Source of the DNA: Branchiostoma belcheri
Taxonomy: Eukaryota > Chordata > Leptocardii > Amphioxiformes > Branchiostomatidae
Direction: 5' to 3'
Length of the DNA: 64,000 bases
NCBI RefSeq assembly: GCF_001625305.1
Contig: NW_017803157.1
Location: 3,663,655 to 3,727,654, forward strand
Shown: positions 61,501-64,000 of the stretch, in pieces
Layout: every line of letters begins with the position of its first letter
Numbering within the stretch: the first letter of the stretch is position 1
Made by a program: the position numbers and the translations under genes
Notes under the pieces: generated by a model
The model's input: the letters and a program-made list of their open reading frames with translations, nothing else
Told to the model about the DNA's origin: nothing
Database searches by the model: none

Positions 61501-61924
61501 TTATTTTCTGATGAAGCTTTTGACAACCTGTTATCCCTGTCTTAGTCTAGTTTCTAACACATGGATGGACACAAACATTGATACTTACATGCTATCTGTA
61601 CAGTTGCCTCCTCGCTCCTGGAGGACCCCTCCGCACTCCAGGCTACACAGAGACAGAAGAAGTTCTCTCCCGTCTGCTCTAGTCTCTGATCCACTTCTTC
61701 CTTCGTCACCTCGATGCTGGTCTGTTTGTAGTCGACTCCCGTCTCCGGATCGGTGGAGTCGAAGTGCTTGTGGAACTTTGCACGCACCCACTCGTTGTTG
61801 CACTTGAAGTAGATCTGTATCGCAGGCGTTGCCTTGCACGTGAGGGTGACCGGACGATTCTTCACGATATACGCGTCCGTCGGGTGAATCACGAAGGTTG
61901 GTAGTTCACCGCCCCCCATACCCT
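13150..61924 (-). CDS. UNC5: UNC5-type netrin receptor, 16 exons (all but the first)
   Basis: UNC5 proteins are single-pass receptors for netrin that steer axons and cells and act as dependence receptors through a cytoplasmic death domain. In transcript order the exons encode Ig1 (61924..61589), Ig2 (52329..52193, 51711..51564), two TSP1 repeats (43180..43013, 42554..42393), a 45-bp exon, the membrane span (41405..41283), a linker (three exons, 35541..26077), ZU5 (20039..19771), UPA (19465..14628) and the death domain (14112..13150). Phases agree at every junction and sum to about 977 residues, close to the family's usual length. Diagnostic matches are [12 protein letters not shown] across Ig2/[19 protein letters not shown] and YFATKPSPT. 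The signal-peptide exon lies beyond 64000. Orthology to UNC5 is clear; matching it to one vertebrate paralogue (A-D) is not possible here. Confidence 0.97.
13703..13776 (+). repeat. CA-rich microsatellite
   Basis: Interrupted (CA)n run in the last UNC5 intron. Confidence 0.9.
13895..14112 (-). CDS. UNC5: UNC5 exon: UPA-death linker and N-terminal half of the death domain
   Basis: Starts [15 protein letters not shown], a basic linker, then [20 protein letters not shown] and [15 protein letters not shown], matching the first death-domain helices of UNC5 proteins. 218 bases, phase 0 to 2; donor GTCGACAG|gtaaga. Confidence 0.95.
14628..14801 (-). CDS. UNC5: UNC5 exon: C-terminal UPA domain
   Basis: 58 codons starting [19 protein letters not shown], a close match to the EIPFYHIW signature of the UPA domain. 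Phase 0 both sides; acceptor gatgtcatttcag, donor GAGAG|gtaaga. Confidence 0.95.
14952..15090 (+). repeat. Outlying copy of the 16655-17243 minisatellite
   Basis: A unit of the array (GCTAGATGTCCCCACTGCA ... TTTTCACAACTATTG) cut off from the main array by the transposon at 15091-16654. Confidence 0.85.
15091..16654. mobile_element. 1.56-kb TIR transposon inserted in a minisatellite, 3-bp TSD (TTG)
   Basis: Ends GGCCTAACAAAATAAATGTT and, reverse-complemented, GGCCTAGGAAAAAAAATGTT, followed by GTGTTTCC on both. The flanks rebuild the array unit exactly if one copy of TTG (15088-15090 and 16655-16657) is removed. Short GGCC-starting TIRs plus a 3-bp TSD fit PIF/Harbinger-type elements. A 20-N gap (15157-15176) lies inside. 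No transposase was recognised, so it looks non-autonomous. Related copies: 20738-21165 and 36155-36637. Confidence 0.85.
16655..17243 (+). repeat. Minisatellite, four copies of about 145 bp
   Basis: Unit starts GCTAGATGTCCCCACTGCAC and ends TGCAGTTTTCACAACTATT. Starts lie near 16658, 16798, 16943 and 17092. The array abuts the UNC5 exon at 17266. Confidence 0.95.
17266..17412 (-). CDS. UNC5: UNC5 exon: central UPA domain
   Basis: 49 codons, phase 0 both sides: [12 protein letters not shown], then [20 protein letters not shown] and [11 protein letters not shown]. The order LPxxxWKSxLxxxxQ|EIPF is typical of UNC5. Acceptor cctttttag, donor TTCCAG|gtgagg. Confidence 0.93.
17413..19062. other. 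UNC5 intron with two diverged tandem duplications
   Basis: About 17745-17965 holds two copies around AAATCTATGCTCTTTTTATC. About 18140-18600 holds two copies around CAATTTCATTTACTGGCTT and GGTTATCTGCTTTATTTCAA. Otherwise AT-rich single-copy sequence. Confidence 0.7.
19063..19119 (-). pseudogene. Duplicate of an UNC5 exon end with an intact donor
   Basis: 57 bp matching 19220-19276 (the 3' end of the next exon and its donor) with three differences, offset 157 bp. It keeps the GAACTTGAG|gtacat donor but has no acceptor, so it is not a complete exon. Confidence 0.9.
19226..19465 (-). CDS. UNC5: UNC5 exon: end of ZU5 and start of UPA
   Basis: 80 codons, phase 0 both sides. Begins [20 protein letters not shown] and includes [21 protein letters not shown] and [11 protein letters not shown], all matching UNC5 proteins in order. 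Its acceptor gattgattgcag follows a (GATT)n microsatellite rather than a pyrimidine tract. Confidence 0.95.
19468..19525 (+). repeat. (ATCA)n microsatellite abutting an UNC5 splice acceptor
   Basis: About 13 tetramers. On the transcribed strand it reads (GATT)n and runs straight into the AG of the acceptor at 19467-19466. Confidence 0.97.
19771..20039 (-). CDS. UNC5: UNC5 exon: ZU5 domain
   Basis: 269 bases, phase 1 to 0. The joined start reads [20 protein letters not shown], the signature opening of ZU5, followed by [19 protein letters not shown] and ending SPSWQ. Acceptor preceded by a long C-rich tract; donor TGGCAG|gtcagt. Confidence 0.96.
20040..20737. other. UNC5 intron, no feature seen before the TIR element
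   Basis: Ordinary AT-rich sequence without tandem structure or exon-like signals. Confidence 0.4.
20738..21165. mobile_element. GGCCTAGG-family TIR element, second copy (428 bp)
   Basis: Starts GGCCTAGGAAAAAAATGTTG and ends CATTTTTTTTCCAAGGCC. It shares GTTTCAGTCCTGAAAAATTA with the copies at 15091 and 36155. It contains an inverted piece of the LINE-tail 50-mer near 20797-20850. No clean 3-bp TSD was found. Confidence 0.8.
21386..21600. mobile_element. 215-bp MITE with about 95-bp inverted arms and TA target site
   Basis: Ends ACATCCGTGTCCATAATATC and GATATTATGGACACAGATGT. TA stands immediately outside both ends (21384-21385 and 21601-21602), as in Tc1/mariner-type insertions. Same family as 8829-9171. 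Confidence 0.9.
21601..22975. other. UNC5 intron, mostly single-copy
   Basis: GC-richer, complex sequence at 22350-22510 and 22700-22860 could hold regulatory DNA; no exon or repeat was recognised. Confidence 0.35.
22976..23336. mobile_element. 361-bp hairpin element with about 57-bp TIRs
   Basis: Left CACAAGACTGCACAAATGTA continuing to GGAAACCTATTC; the right arm is its reverse complement with a handful of mismatches, ending TGCAGTCTTGTG. Confidence 0.85.
23337..24114. other. UNC5 intron, AT-rich
   Basis: Loosely inverted TTAATTAAT-type tracts at about 23680-23850; no gene. Confidence 0.4.
24115..24440 (+). repeat. Minisatellite, 2.2 copies of about 152 bp
   Basis: Unit begins CCCCCCACGAAGCCCAT and includes CTTGACCTTGGTATTGTCAA and AACATCCATTTAAAGATTCT. 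Starts near 24121, 24270 and 24425. Confidence 0.9.
25046..25460. mobile_element. 415-bp TIR element, GGCCACAGCAAGT family
   Basis: The left end GGCCACAGCAAGTCAATTGT and the right end (reverse complement GGCCACAGCAAGTAATTTTT) pair, and both continue into ATGGATGACATC. Partner of 28009-28400. TSD not clear here. Confidence 0.85.
26077..26514 (-). CDS. UNC5: UNC5 exon: cytoplasmic linker and start of ZU5
   Basis: 438 bases, phase 1 both sides. Encodes [17 protein letters not shown], then [13 protein letters not shown] and SLKIKVVPP (matching the DKIPMTNSP and LKVKV motifs of UNC5), a Ser/Thr/Pro-rich linker, then [20 protein letters not shown], the lead-in to ZU5. Acceptor tctccgaacag, donor GAATCAG|gtgaga. 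Confidence 0.96.
26515..28008. other. UNC5 intron, no gene
   Basis: Mostly AT-rich. A GC-richer complex block at 27250-27430 may be regulatory. A LINE/SINE-tail-like phrase (TCTGAGGAAGGTGCCTGATA) sits at about 26764. Confidence 0.35.
28009..28400. mobile_element. 392-bp TIR element, GGCCAYRGCAAGT family, TSD TGA
   Basis: Ends GGCCATAGCAAGTTAATTCT and GAATGACTTGCCGTGGCC pair as inverted repeats. TGA flanks both sides (28006-28008 and 28401-28403). It shares most of its interior with 25046-25460. Confidence 0.88.
28820..30640 (+). repeat. Large minisatellite, 12 copies of about 150 bp
   Basis: Unit core TTCTTTATCCACCTTGGATG, then GGCTTGAAGTATAAGAC and TCTACAAATGCTAGCAGATG. Two main variant classes (GATTACAGCAGGCACAATG and AATTATGGCTGGAACCATG) are interspersed along the array. 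A degenerate half-unit runs on to about 30726. Confidence 0.97.
30786..30838 (-). pseudogene. Decayed copy of the UNC5 exon at 31225..31163
   Basis: About 49 bp aligns without gaps to 31145-31193 at about 76% identity, including GGGCTT and CTTGGAT blocks. The donor GT of the real exon has changed to AC in the copy, so it cannot splice at the same place. Confidence 0.7.
31163..31225 (-). CDS. UNC5: UNC5 exon: short cytoplasmic linker (SSAALT)
   Basis: 63 bases, phase 1 both sides, encoding [20 protein letters not shown]. The SSAALT motif just inside the membrane is shared by UNC5 proteins. Acceptor tatcctttatag, donor CCTCCTG|gtgagt. Confidence 0.92.
31226..32127. other. UNC5 intron
   Basis: AT-rich to 31680, then a complex, GC-richer block (31690-32100) with no repeat character. 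No gene. Confidence 0.35.
32128..32378 (+). mobile_element. tRNA-derived SINE
   Basis: The head contains GGGAGTTCGAATCCC, a Pol III B box (GTTCGANNC), preceded by an A-box-like TTAGCGACCCTGAATCTGG. The 3' body (GTACAATTAACCTGTAAATA ... TTCAGTGAGCTAAAA) matches 3736-3871. It ends in a T/A-rich tail. Confidence 0.75.
32379..33599. other. UNC5 intron, single-copy
   Basis: No exon-like signals. 32860-33160 is complex, with CGGTTGGAA repeats and an AACAATGAAC SOX-like motif. Confidence 0.3.
33600..33915 (+). repeat. Minisatellite, 3.5 copies of about 88 bp
   Basis: Unit TTTCCTTGCTGTTGATTTCA ... GACAATTATTCCAACAACAC, starts near 33608, 33698, 33785 and 33872. Confidence 0.92.
33916..35056. other. 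UNC5 intron, no gene
   Basis: Complex sequence at 33940-34280, AT-rich after. Nothing supportable as an exon. Confidence 0.35.
35057..35407. mobile_element. hAT-like MITE, CAGTG(A/T)TCTAGCC family
   Basis: Left end CAGTGATCTAGCCAGAC; right end, reverse-complemented, CAGTGTTCTTAGCCAGC. The interior AACATCATGTTGAGTGCCAA is shared with 56409 and partly with 37381. It ends 44 bp from an UNC5 exon donor. Confidence 0.75.
35452..35541 (-). CDS. UNC5: UNC5 exon: juxtamembrane cytoplasmic segment
   Basis: 90 bases, phase 1 both sides, encoding [20 protein letters not shown] then PHYPCHQNI. With the G of the preceding exon it begins D-E-D-D. Acceptor ctccttcag, donor ACATTT|gtgagt. Low conservation with vertebrate UNC5 is expected in this linker; the call rests on phase and splice sites. 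Confidence 0.8.
35542..36154. other. UNC5 intron with short GATGCTGGGA repeats
   Basis: Three near-copies of (C/G)ATGCTGGGA(A/G)G at 35573-35635 lie just upstream of the exon acceptor. The rest is AT-rich. Confidence 0.5.
36155..36637. mobile_element. GGCCTAGG-family TIR element, third copy with internal duplication
   Basis: Left end GGCCTAGGGAAAAAAATGTT; a second copy of the left end begins at about 36286. The right end AACACAACATTTTTTTTT lacks its last bases. Confidence 0.75.
37381..37720. mobile_element. 340-bp hAT-like MITE with 8-bp TSD
   Basis: TIRs TAGTGTTCTAGCCAGC and (reverse complement) CAGTGTTCTAGCCAGC. Flanks gttgaaac (37373-37380) and gttgaaat (37721-37728) match at 7 of 8 positions, the TSD length of hAT elements. 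Confidence 0.85.
37708..38175 (+). repeat. Tandem array seeded by the right end of the hAT-like MITE
   Basis: GGCTAGAACACTGGTTGAAA-type units recur at 37708, 37852, 37984 and 38112, each followed by CATCTAGCCAAAATGGCG or a variant. Confidence 0.9.
38176..41282. other. UNC5 intron, mostly single-copy
   Basis: Complex GC-richer blocks at 38176-38420 and 39430-39660 look like candidate conserved noncoding DNA. A dispersed repeat (minus orientation) lies at 38540-38625. A short 21-bp tandem duplication sits near 40700. No exon was recognised. Confidence 0.4.
41283..41405 (-). CDS. UNC5: UNC5 exon: transmembrane segment
   Basis: 123 bases, phase 1 both sides: [20 protein letters not shown] then [20 protein letters not shown]. 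The hydrophobic span is about 23 residues, followed by a basic stop-transfer [20 protein letters not shown] aligns with the UNC5 membrane span. Acceptor tttgtctctag, donor CACTCAG|gtgagt. Confidence 0.95.
41956..42000 (-). CDS. UNC5: UNC5 45-bp extracellular juxtamembrane exon (possible cassette)
   Basis: Encodes [14 protein letters not shown]. Acceptor gttttctctcacag and donor CCGACAT|gtaagt are both strong. Phase 1 on both sides, so inclusion or skipping keeps frame (CRD...TFASA with it, CRVASA without it). Confidence 0.75.
42393..42554 (-). CDS. UNC5: UNC5 exon: second thrombospondin type 1 repeat
   Basis: 53 codons plus split ends, phase 1 both sides: [20 protein letters not shown] then [17 protein letters not shown], ending NCTGGLCR. 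Six Cys in TSP1 spacing. The third Trp of the WxxWxxW motif is Phe here. Acceptor cctctgcag, donor TGTAGAG|gtaaaa. Confidence 0.97.
43013..43180 (-). CDS. UNC5: UNC5 exon: first thrombospondin type 1 repeat
   Basis: 55 codons plus split ends, phase 1: [20 protein letters not shown] then [20 protein letters not shown], ending CTTLCP. Keeps all three Trp of WxxWxxWxxC, the C-mannosylation motif of the family. Acceptor cttcctatcacag, donor TGTCCAG|gtagga. Confidence 0.98.
43680..44620 (+). repeat. Minisatellite with alternating 153/167-bp units (higher-order dimers)
   Basis: CTTGTAGGAATGTTGTCACA starts units at 43691, 43859, 44013, 44180, 44332 and 44498; spacings are 168, 154, 167, 152 and 166. 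Long units carry an extra GCACTATCCAGTAGT-like segment that short units lack. Confidence 0.95.
44960..45720 (+). repeat. Minisatellite, about four units of 160-210 bp
   Basis: Unit includes CCCTTTTTACGTCCCCGAAC, ATTACTTCTGGATCAGG and GTTGCACAGTTGTCAAAACA. It directly follows the previous array. Confidence 0.93.
45940..46265 (+). repeat. Two-copy tandem duplication
   Basis: AATATTCCATTGGGTTATGA and ACCAAGAAATATGAAGGCAT occur twice, about 180 bp apart. Confidence 0.85.
46455..46880 (+). repeat. 147-bp tandem array with open frame
   Basis: ATGGGGAATCGATATTTG at 46464, 46611 and 46758 (period exactly 147). The plus frame stays open from 46347 to 46817 and would read [15 protein letters not shown] repeats. 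No protein family is recognised; the frame is probably a by-product of a period divisible by three. Confidence 0.93.
46881..47622. other. UNC5 intron, AT-rich
   Basis: No gene or tandem repeat seen. Confidence 0.4.
47623..48044. mobile_element. 422-bp hAT-like MITE with perfect 8-bp TSD
   Basis: TIR TAGAGCTGTGTACC and its exact complement GGTACACAGCTCTA. Flanked by gtcatagg at 47615-47622 and 48045-48052. Subterminal regions are built of GGTACAGGTACAGG-type repeats. Confidence 0.95.
48053..48729. other. UNC5 intron, AT-rich
   Basis: No feature recognised between the hAT-like element and the next array. Confidence 0.35.
48730..50100 (+). repeat. Minisatellite, about eight copies of 170-190 bp
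   Basis: Unit core ATATCTGACATTTTCGCTGA, then TTGCCCAAGAGGCTG, GCTAACATAACGGCCATTTA and AAGGTGGCATTTCTG. One unit near 49860-49890 carries an internal deletion. Confidence 0.96.
50101..51563. other. UNC5 intron with dispersed repeat pieces
   Basis: 50398-50485 matches 62765-62858 (plus) and 38540-38625 (minus) through TAGTGGAT(G/A)CTAGCTGAAACG and CCAGTTGCTTGAG-like blocks. Parts of 50310-50560 are loosely repeated at 50650-50860. Confidence 0.55.
51564..51711 (-). CDS. UNC5: UNC5 exon: second half of Ig2
   Basis: 148 bases, phase 0 to 1: [20 protein letters not shown] then [16 protein letters not shown], ending [19 protein letters not shown] holds the second Ig cysteine and is a hallmark of UNC5. 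Joins to VNGGWSTW. Acceptor aatttctacag, donor GTTTACG|gtaggt. Confidence 0.98.
52193..52329 (-). CDS. UNC5: UNC5 exon: first half of Ig2
   Basis: 137 bases, phase 1 to 0: [20 protein letters not shown] then [20 protein letters not shown]. Contains the first Ig cysteine and WLKN. Acceptor ttacctttcag, donor ATCCAG|gtttgt. Confidence 0.98.
52479..52517 (-). repeat. Duplicate of an UNC5 splice acceptor and exon start
   Basis: TTTCTGAGATCTGAAAGGTAA and the following GCAATTTTCAA repeat 52320-52355 at an offset of 163 bp. It carries the cctttcag acceptor and the first 8 or 9 exon bases, but no more of the exon. Confidence 0.85.
53105..53747. mobile_element. 643-bp hAT-like element, CAGGGCTCGAAAT ends
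   Basis: Left CAGGGCTCGAAATTGC; right, reverse-complemented, CAGGCCTCGAAATGAAC. Flanks gacagaag (53097-53104) and gactgtag (53748-53755) match at 6 of 8. No transposase recognised. Confidence 0.7.
53756..54297. other. Complex noncoding block in the first visible UNC5 intron
   Basis: GC-richer and non-repetitive, with motifs such as TCATTAATCA and TAATGACTATTAAA. A candidate regulatory block; no coding frame. Confidence 0.3.
54298..54751. mobile_element. hAT-like MITE carrying a nested LINE tail
   Basis: TIR CAGGGTTCTAGCTAG and exact complement CTAGCTAGAACCCTG; CACTT flanks both ends (54293-54297 and 54752-54756). A 5'-truncated LINE tail (about 54526-54650) lies inside. Confidence 0.85.
54541..55610 (+). 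repeat. Near-identical 457-bp direct duplication around a gap
   Basis: 54541-54997 equals 55154-55610 at offset 613 with only a few differences, nearly all within the first 50 bp. The first copy stops at the N gap (54998-55017). This looks like two versions of one locus placed in tandem by the assembler. Confidence 0.9.
55018..55263 (+). mobile_element. LINE 3' end: reverse transcriptase C terminus and 3' tail
   Basis: An open frame from 55021 ends with TGA at 55174-55176. It contains [10 protein letters not shown] and [14 protein letters not shown], the conserved tail of CR1/L2/jockey-type ORF2 proteins, then a GC-rich 3' UTR ending ACCGGCTATACCGATACAGA. Truncated at its 5' side by the gap. 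Confidence 0.8.
55611..58502. other. First visible UNC5 intron, repeats but no gene
   Basis: 56409 to about 56590 is a third copy of the CAGTGTTC(C/T)AGCC hAT-like family, missing its right end. 57600-57860 is a complex block with GCGGATTACC (Otx-like) and CTTTGCAAAT. The rest is AT-rich. Confidence 0.5.
58503..58891. mobile_element. Possible hAT-like element, CTGGGCTSGAAAT ends
   Basis: Left CTGGGCTGGAAATACC and right GTGCATTTCGAGCCCAG pair imperfectly, and contain an internal duplication of TCTACCTGCAC(C/T). No TSD was found. Confidence 0.45.
58892..60224 (+). repeat. Intron with a 161-bp tandem duplication and an inverted AGAATAGAAG tract
   Basis: GAATATTGGAGGGATTTGAT begins copies near 59721 and 59882; each continues TACGGTAGTCCCAAATTTAC. 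60070-60190 holds mutually inverted CTATTCTTAGAATAG tracts. Confidence 0.8.
60225..60412 (+). repeat. Dispersed repeat, partner of 12415-12602
   Basis: Gap-free alignment with the copy in the UNC5 3' region; the plus frame reads LYETFC and RRCSTFCR in both. Confidence 0.75.
60413..61588. other. UNC5 intron, no gene
   Basis: Single-copy. An 82-codon plus-strand ORF (61297-61545) has no recognisable domain and no splice context. Confidence 0.35.
61589..61924 (-). CDS. UNC5: UNC5 exon: first Ig domain
   Basis: 336 bases. Encodes [50 protein letters not shown] and [20 protein letters not shown], ending VQIA. The extra Cys pair typical of UNC5 Ig1 (FKCN and CLC) is present. Donor ATAGCAT|gtaagt, phase 1, joining as VQIAYLRKDF. 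The start is taken at the first AG (ttacacag); an AG two bases later would also splice and would change the entry phase. Confidence 0.97.
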
Positions 61925-64000
61925 CTGTGTAAGTAAGAAAAAAAATAAGAAAAAACTCATTACAAAATGGATATTCAAGGCAACTTTCTTGTTTATCTAT
62001 TAAATGAATGAATGTATGTAGTTTTTGTTTGATTTCATGTTTTTTTTTTGTTTTACGTAGTTGTCCACACACATAACACACTTGCGTTAAAAACCAGCAG
62101 CAAAATTACAGCTTTTTCAATCTGTTGCCTTTACAGTTTTGCCAGGCACATTTGTACTTGCTTGTTTCGTTAGTTAGCACTCTTGTTTCACATGCGTGTT
62201 AGTTCACCAAGGCCTTTGTGTGGATTTTCAACACCTTACTGACAAACCAGAGCCTTGAACGCCAAAGCAGCTGCAGCATTAGTTATTATTACCACACCAT
62301 GGACATACGTCGATATTTGAGGCTGCATGCAGACACTGTTAGTAGCTGCAAAAAACACAGCAACACATCTCCATCCACAGAACTGCTTTGGGAATTCAAT
62401 TTGTCAGAACATTTTATCAAGATTTTTTACTACATGTATTCGTTTTCTTGATTTCTGCCCCAAAATATGCTTTCACTGGTTGAAAATGCCATTTTTTCAC
62501 ATTACGCAAGTTGTTAGAAGAACAAATAATTTAGATTTTTTCACTATACATTTTTTCAAGTTTTGCTGCAAAATATGCATGACAGATACTTAACAATTCC
62601 AAATTTCTTGCTCTTGTAGCTCTTGCAATGTGGAAGAGCAACAAATATGACTTGGTAGAACAATTACACTTTTCTTTAGATGGCTGATACAATGTCCAAT
62701 GTGATAAACTTTTTCTCACAAACTCTTTAAACAGTTCAAAGAATGACAGTCTTTTTACTCTGTCACTGACGAAAGGTAGTGGACGCTACCTGAAATGTCT
62801 GACCATTTCCAAAATCATTTCCAATTGCTTGAGCAACTGTTTTTTGGCGTTGAGTAACTGTTTTTTAAGGTGTAAACAAAATCATGGTGTCCAAAAGCAG
62901 TTCCGTGGAAGAGCACAAAATGTCGGAGAGTTTGACCCAGCGGGTTGGCTGTGGCGGGTCCCTTTACCTAAAGACAAAGCCGAATCGTGGTCAGGTACTA
63001 CGGACGGGTGGAAGGAACTAGCAGGATCCAGGGGCATAGGGTAATCTCCTGGTTCTGATGCAGCATGGGAAGGAAGACAGCACAGAATGAGGTACAGTTA
63101 AAACACGTCACGGTGCAAGGTAACGTGGGCAAATATGGCGTGAACAAATCGGTGGCTAGCATACTCGTCTGTGTAAGGTGTGCGTCGAGGATAAAGCGTG
63201 ACGTACTTGAAATTGTGCGAAAATCATTTGCAAAAACGTGATATGAAAATGAAGGTTCAGACTGAGTTAAACCTACATCATAGCACTGCATAATAAACAT
63301 ATCAGGCAAGGTTTCAAATTTCTACAAGTACAACTACAGGTAGCAACGTAAAATCTACAGGCATCCATACACACATAGCAAGCACTCTAAAGCGTTCGAA
63401 CAACTTGCAAACAAAAAACAAAACACATTCCAACATAATCTGTTGCACACAGAGTGCCACAAAATGCTGACAAGCATTCAAGTCTGCAAGGAAGCTCTGG
63501 CAAGAGTTTGGCAGTAGAATAAGTGGGGAGCATTTTTTTTTTAAAATTCAATCTGGTCAGGGATCTACCCACTCAATTATAATCAACTTATACAGGGGGT
63601 CGATAGTTTTCCCATTTTTCTATCGGATTTTCATAATTCACTTGGCAAGTTATTATTGTACGGTGCGTGGTTTGATTGGGTTAGCATGTAGATGGATCAA
63701 ATTTGTGTCGGATTCTGTCGCATCAGCCTAAAACAGGTGGCCAGAAAACAACAGATGTCGCAGACTATTTGGATCAAATTACGGTAAAAAAAAATGCACG
63801 GACATCTAAGCATGAAATAGTTTATGAATCATCTTTTAATCCACTAAAAAATTCAATATCTTAATACTCTAAATATACTGTCTTATGGGCAAATGATAGA
63901 TGTCAAAAACCGTTTTCTGGGTTGTAAAAGAATTGCTTCGACATTTAAGAATGAAAGTGCGTCTTGTATCCATCATGATAGTAATCTAGTCACAAAATTT
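61925..64000. other. Start of UNC5 intron 1; no signal-peptide exon seen
   Basis: No minus-strand ATG followed by a hydrophobic leader and a phased donor could be found, so exon 1 should lie beyond the window. 62765-62858 is a dispersed repeat (see 50398). Confidence 0.45.

Noticed and set aside
61297..61545. 82-codon plus-strand ORF beside the Ig1 exon
   Set aside because: No domain, no splice signals and ordinary length for chance ORFs in this composition.
61925..64000. UNC5 signal-peptide exon
   Set aside because: Searched the minus strand for an ATG, a hydrophobic leader and a phased donor; none was convincing.

Overview
This window is animal genomic DNA, most likely from an invertebrate chordate of the amphioxus (Branchiostoma) type. 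The evidence is a netrin-receptor gene with the deuterostome UNC5 domain order split over many small phased exons, large introns full of minisatellites and short terminal-inverted-repeat elements, and two 20-N assembly gaps (15157-15176 and 54998-55017). The genus is an inference from overall texture; the sequence does not prove it.

Three protein-coding genes are supported. (1) On the minus strand at the far left, two exons (606..467, then 299..187) hold the 5' coding end of a gene with a TPR-like segment; the rest lies off the window. (2) On the plus strand, 2463..7064 holds the last four exons of a long coiled-coil protein (963 residues in the window) that I could not assign to a named family. 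(3) On the minus strand, 61924..13150 holds 16 exons of an UNC5-type netrin receptor: Ig, split Ig, two thrombospondin type 1 repeats, a 45-bp cassette-like exon, transmembrane segment, cytoplasmic linker, ZU5, UPA and death domain. Every splice phase fits, giving about 977 residues. Only the exon with the initiator and signal peptide is missing; it should lie beyond 64000.

The coiled-coil and UNC5 genes converge tail to tail. The stretch between their stop codons (7065-13149) holds the decayed tail of a LINE in the 3' flank of the coiled-coil gene, several hairpin-forming elements, a cluster of X-box and CCAAT motifs, and back-to-back AATAAA signals near 10380-10400. Nothing in the sequence indicates that the three genes act together.

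The UNC5 introns are dominated by tandem arrays, many with units near 145-180 bp, and by non-autonomous DNA transposons. Several transposons have readable target-site duplications (3 bp next to GGCC ends; 8 bp for hAT-like elements). The most unusual theme is repeated small-scale duplication of exon edges: an exon end with its splice donor is triplicated at exactly 147 bp in the coiled-coil gene, an exon end plus donor is duplicated in UNC5 at 19063, an acceptor is duplicated at 52485, and a decayed exon copy sits at 30786. I found no sign of a wholly new gene system; the novelty here is in genome structure.
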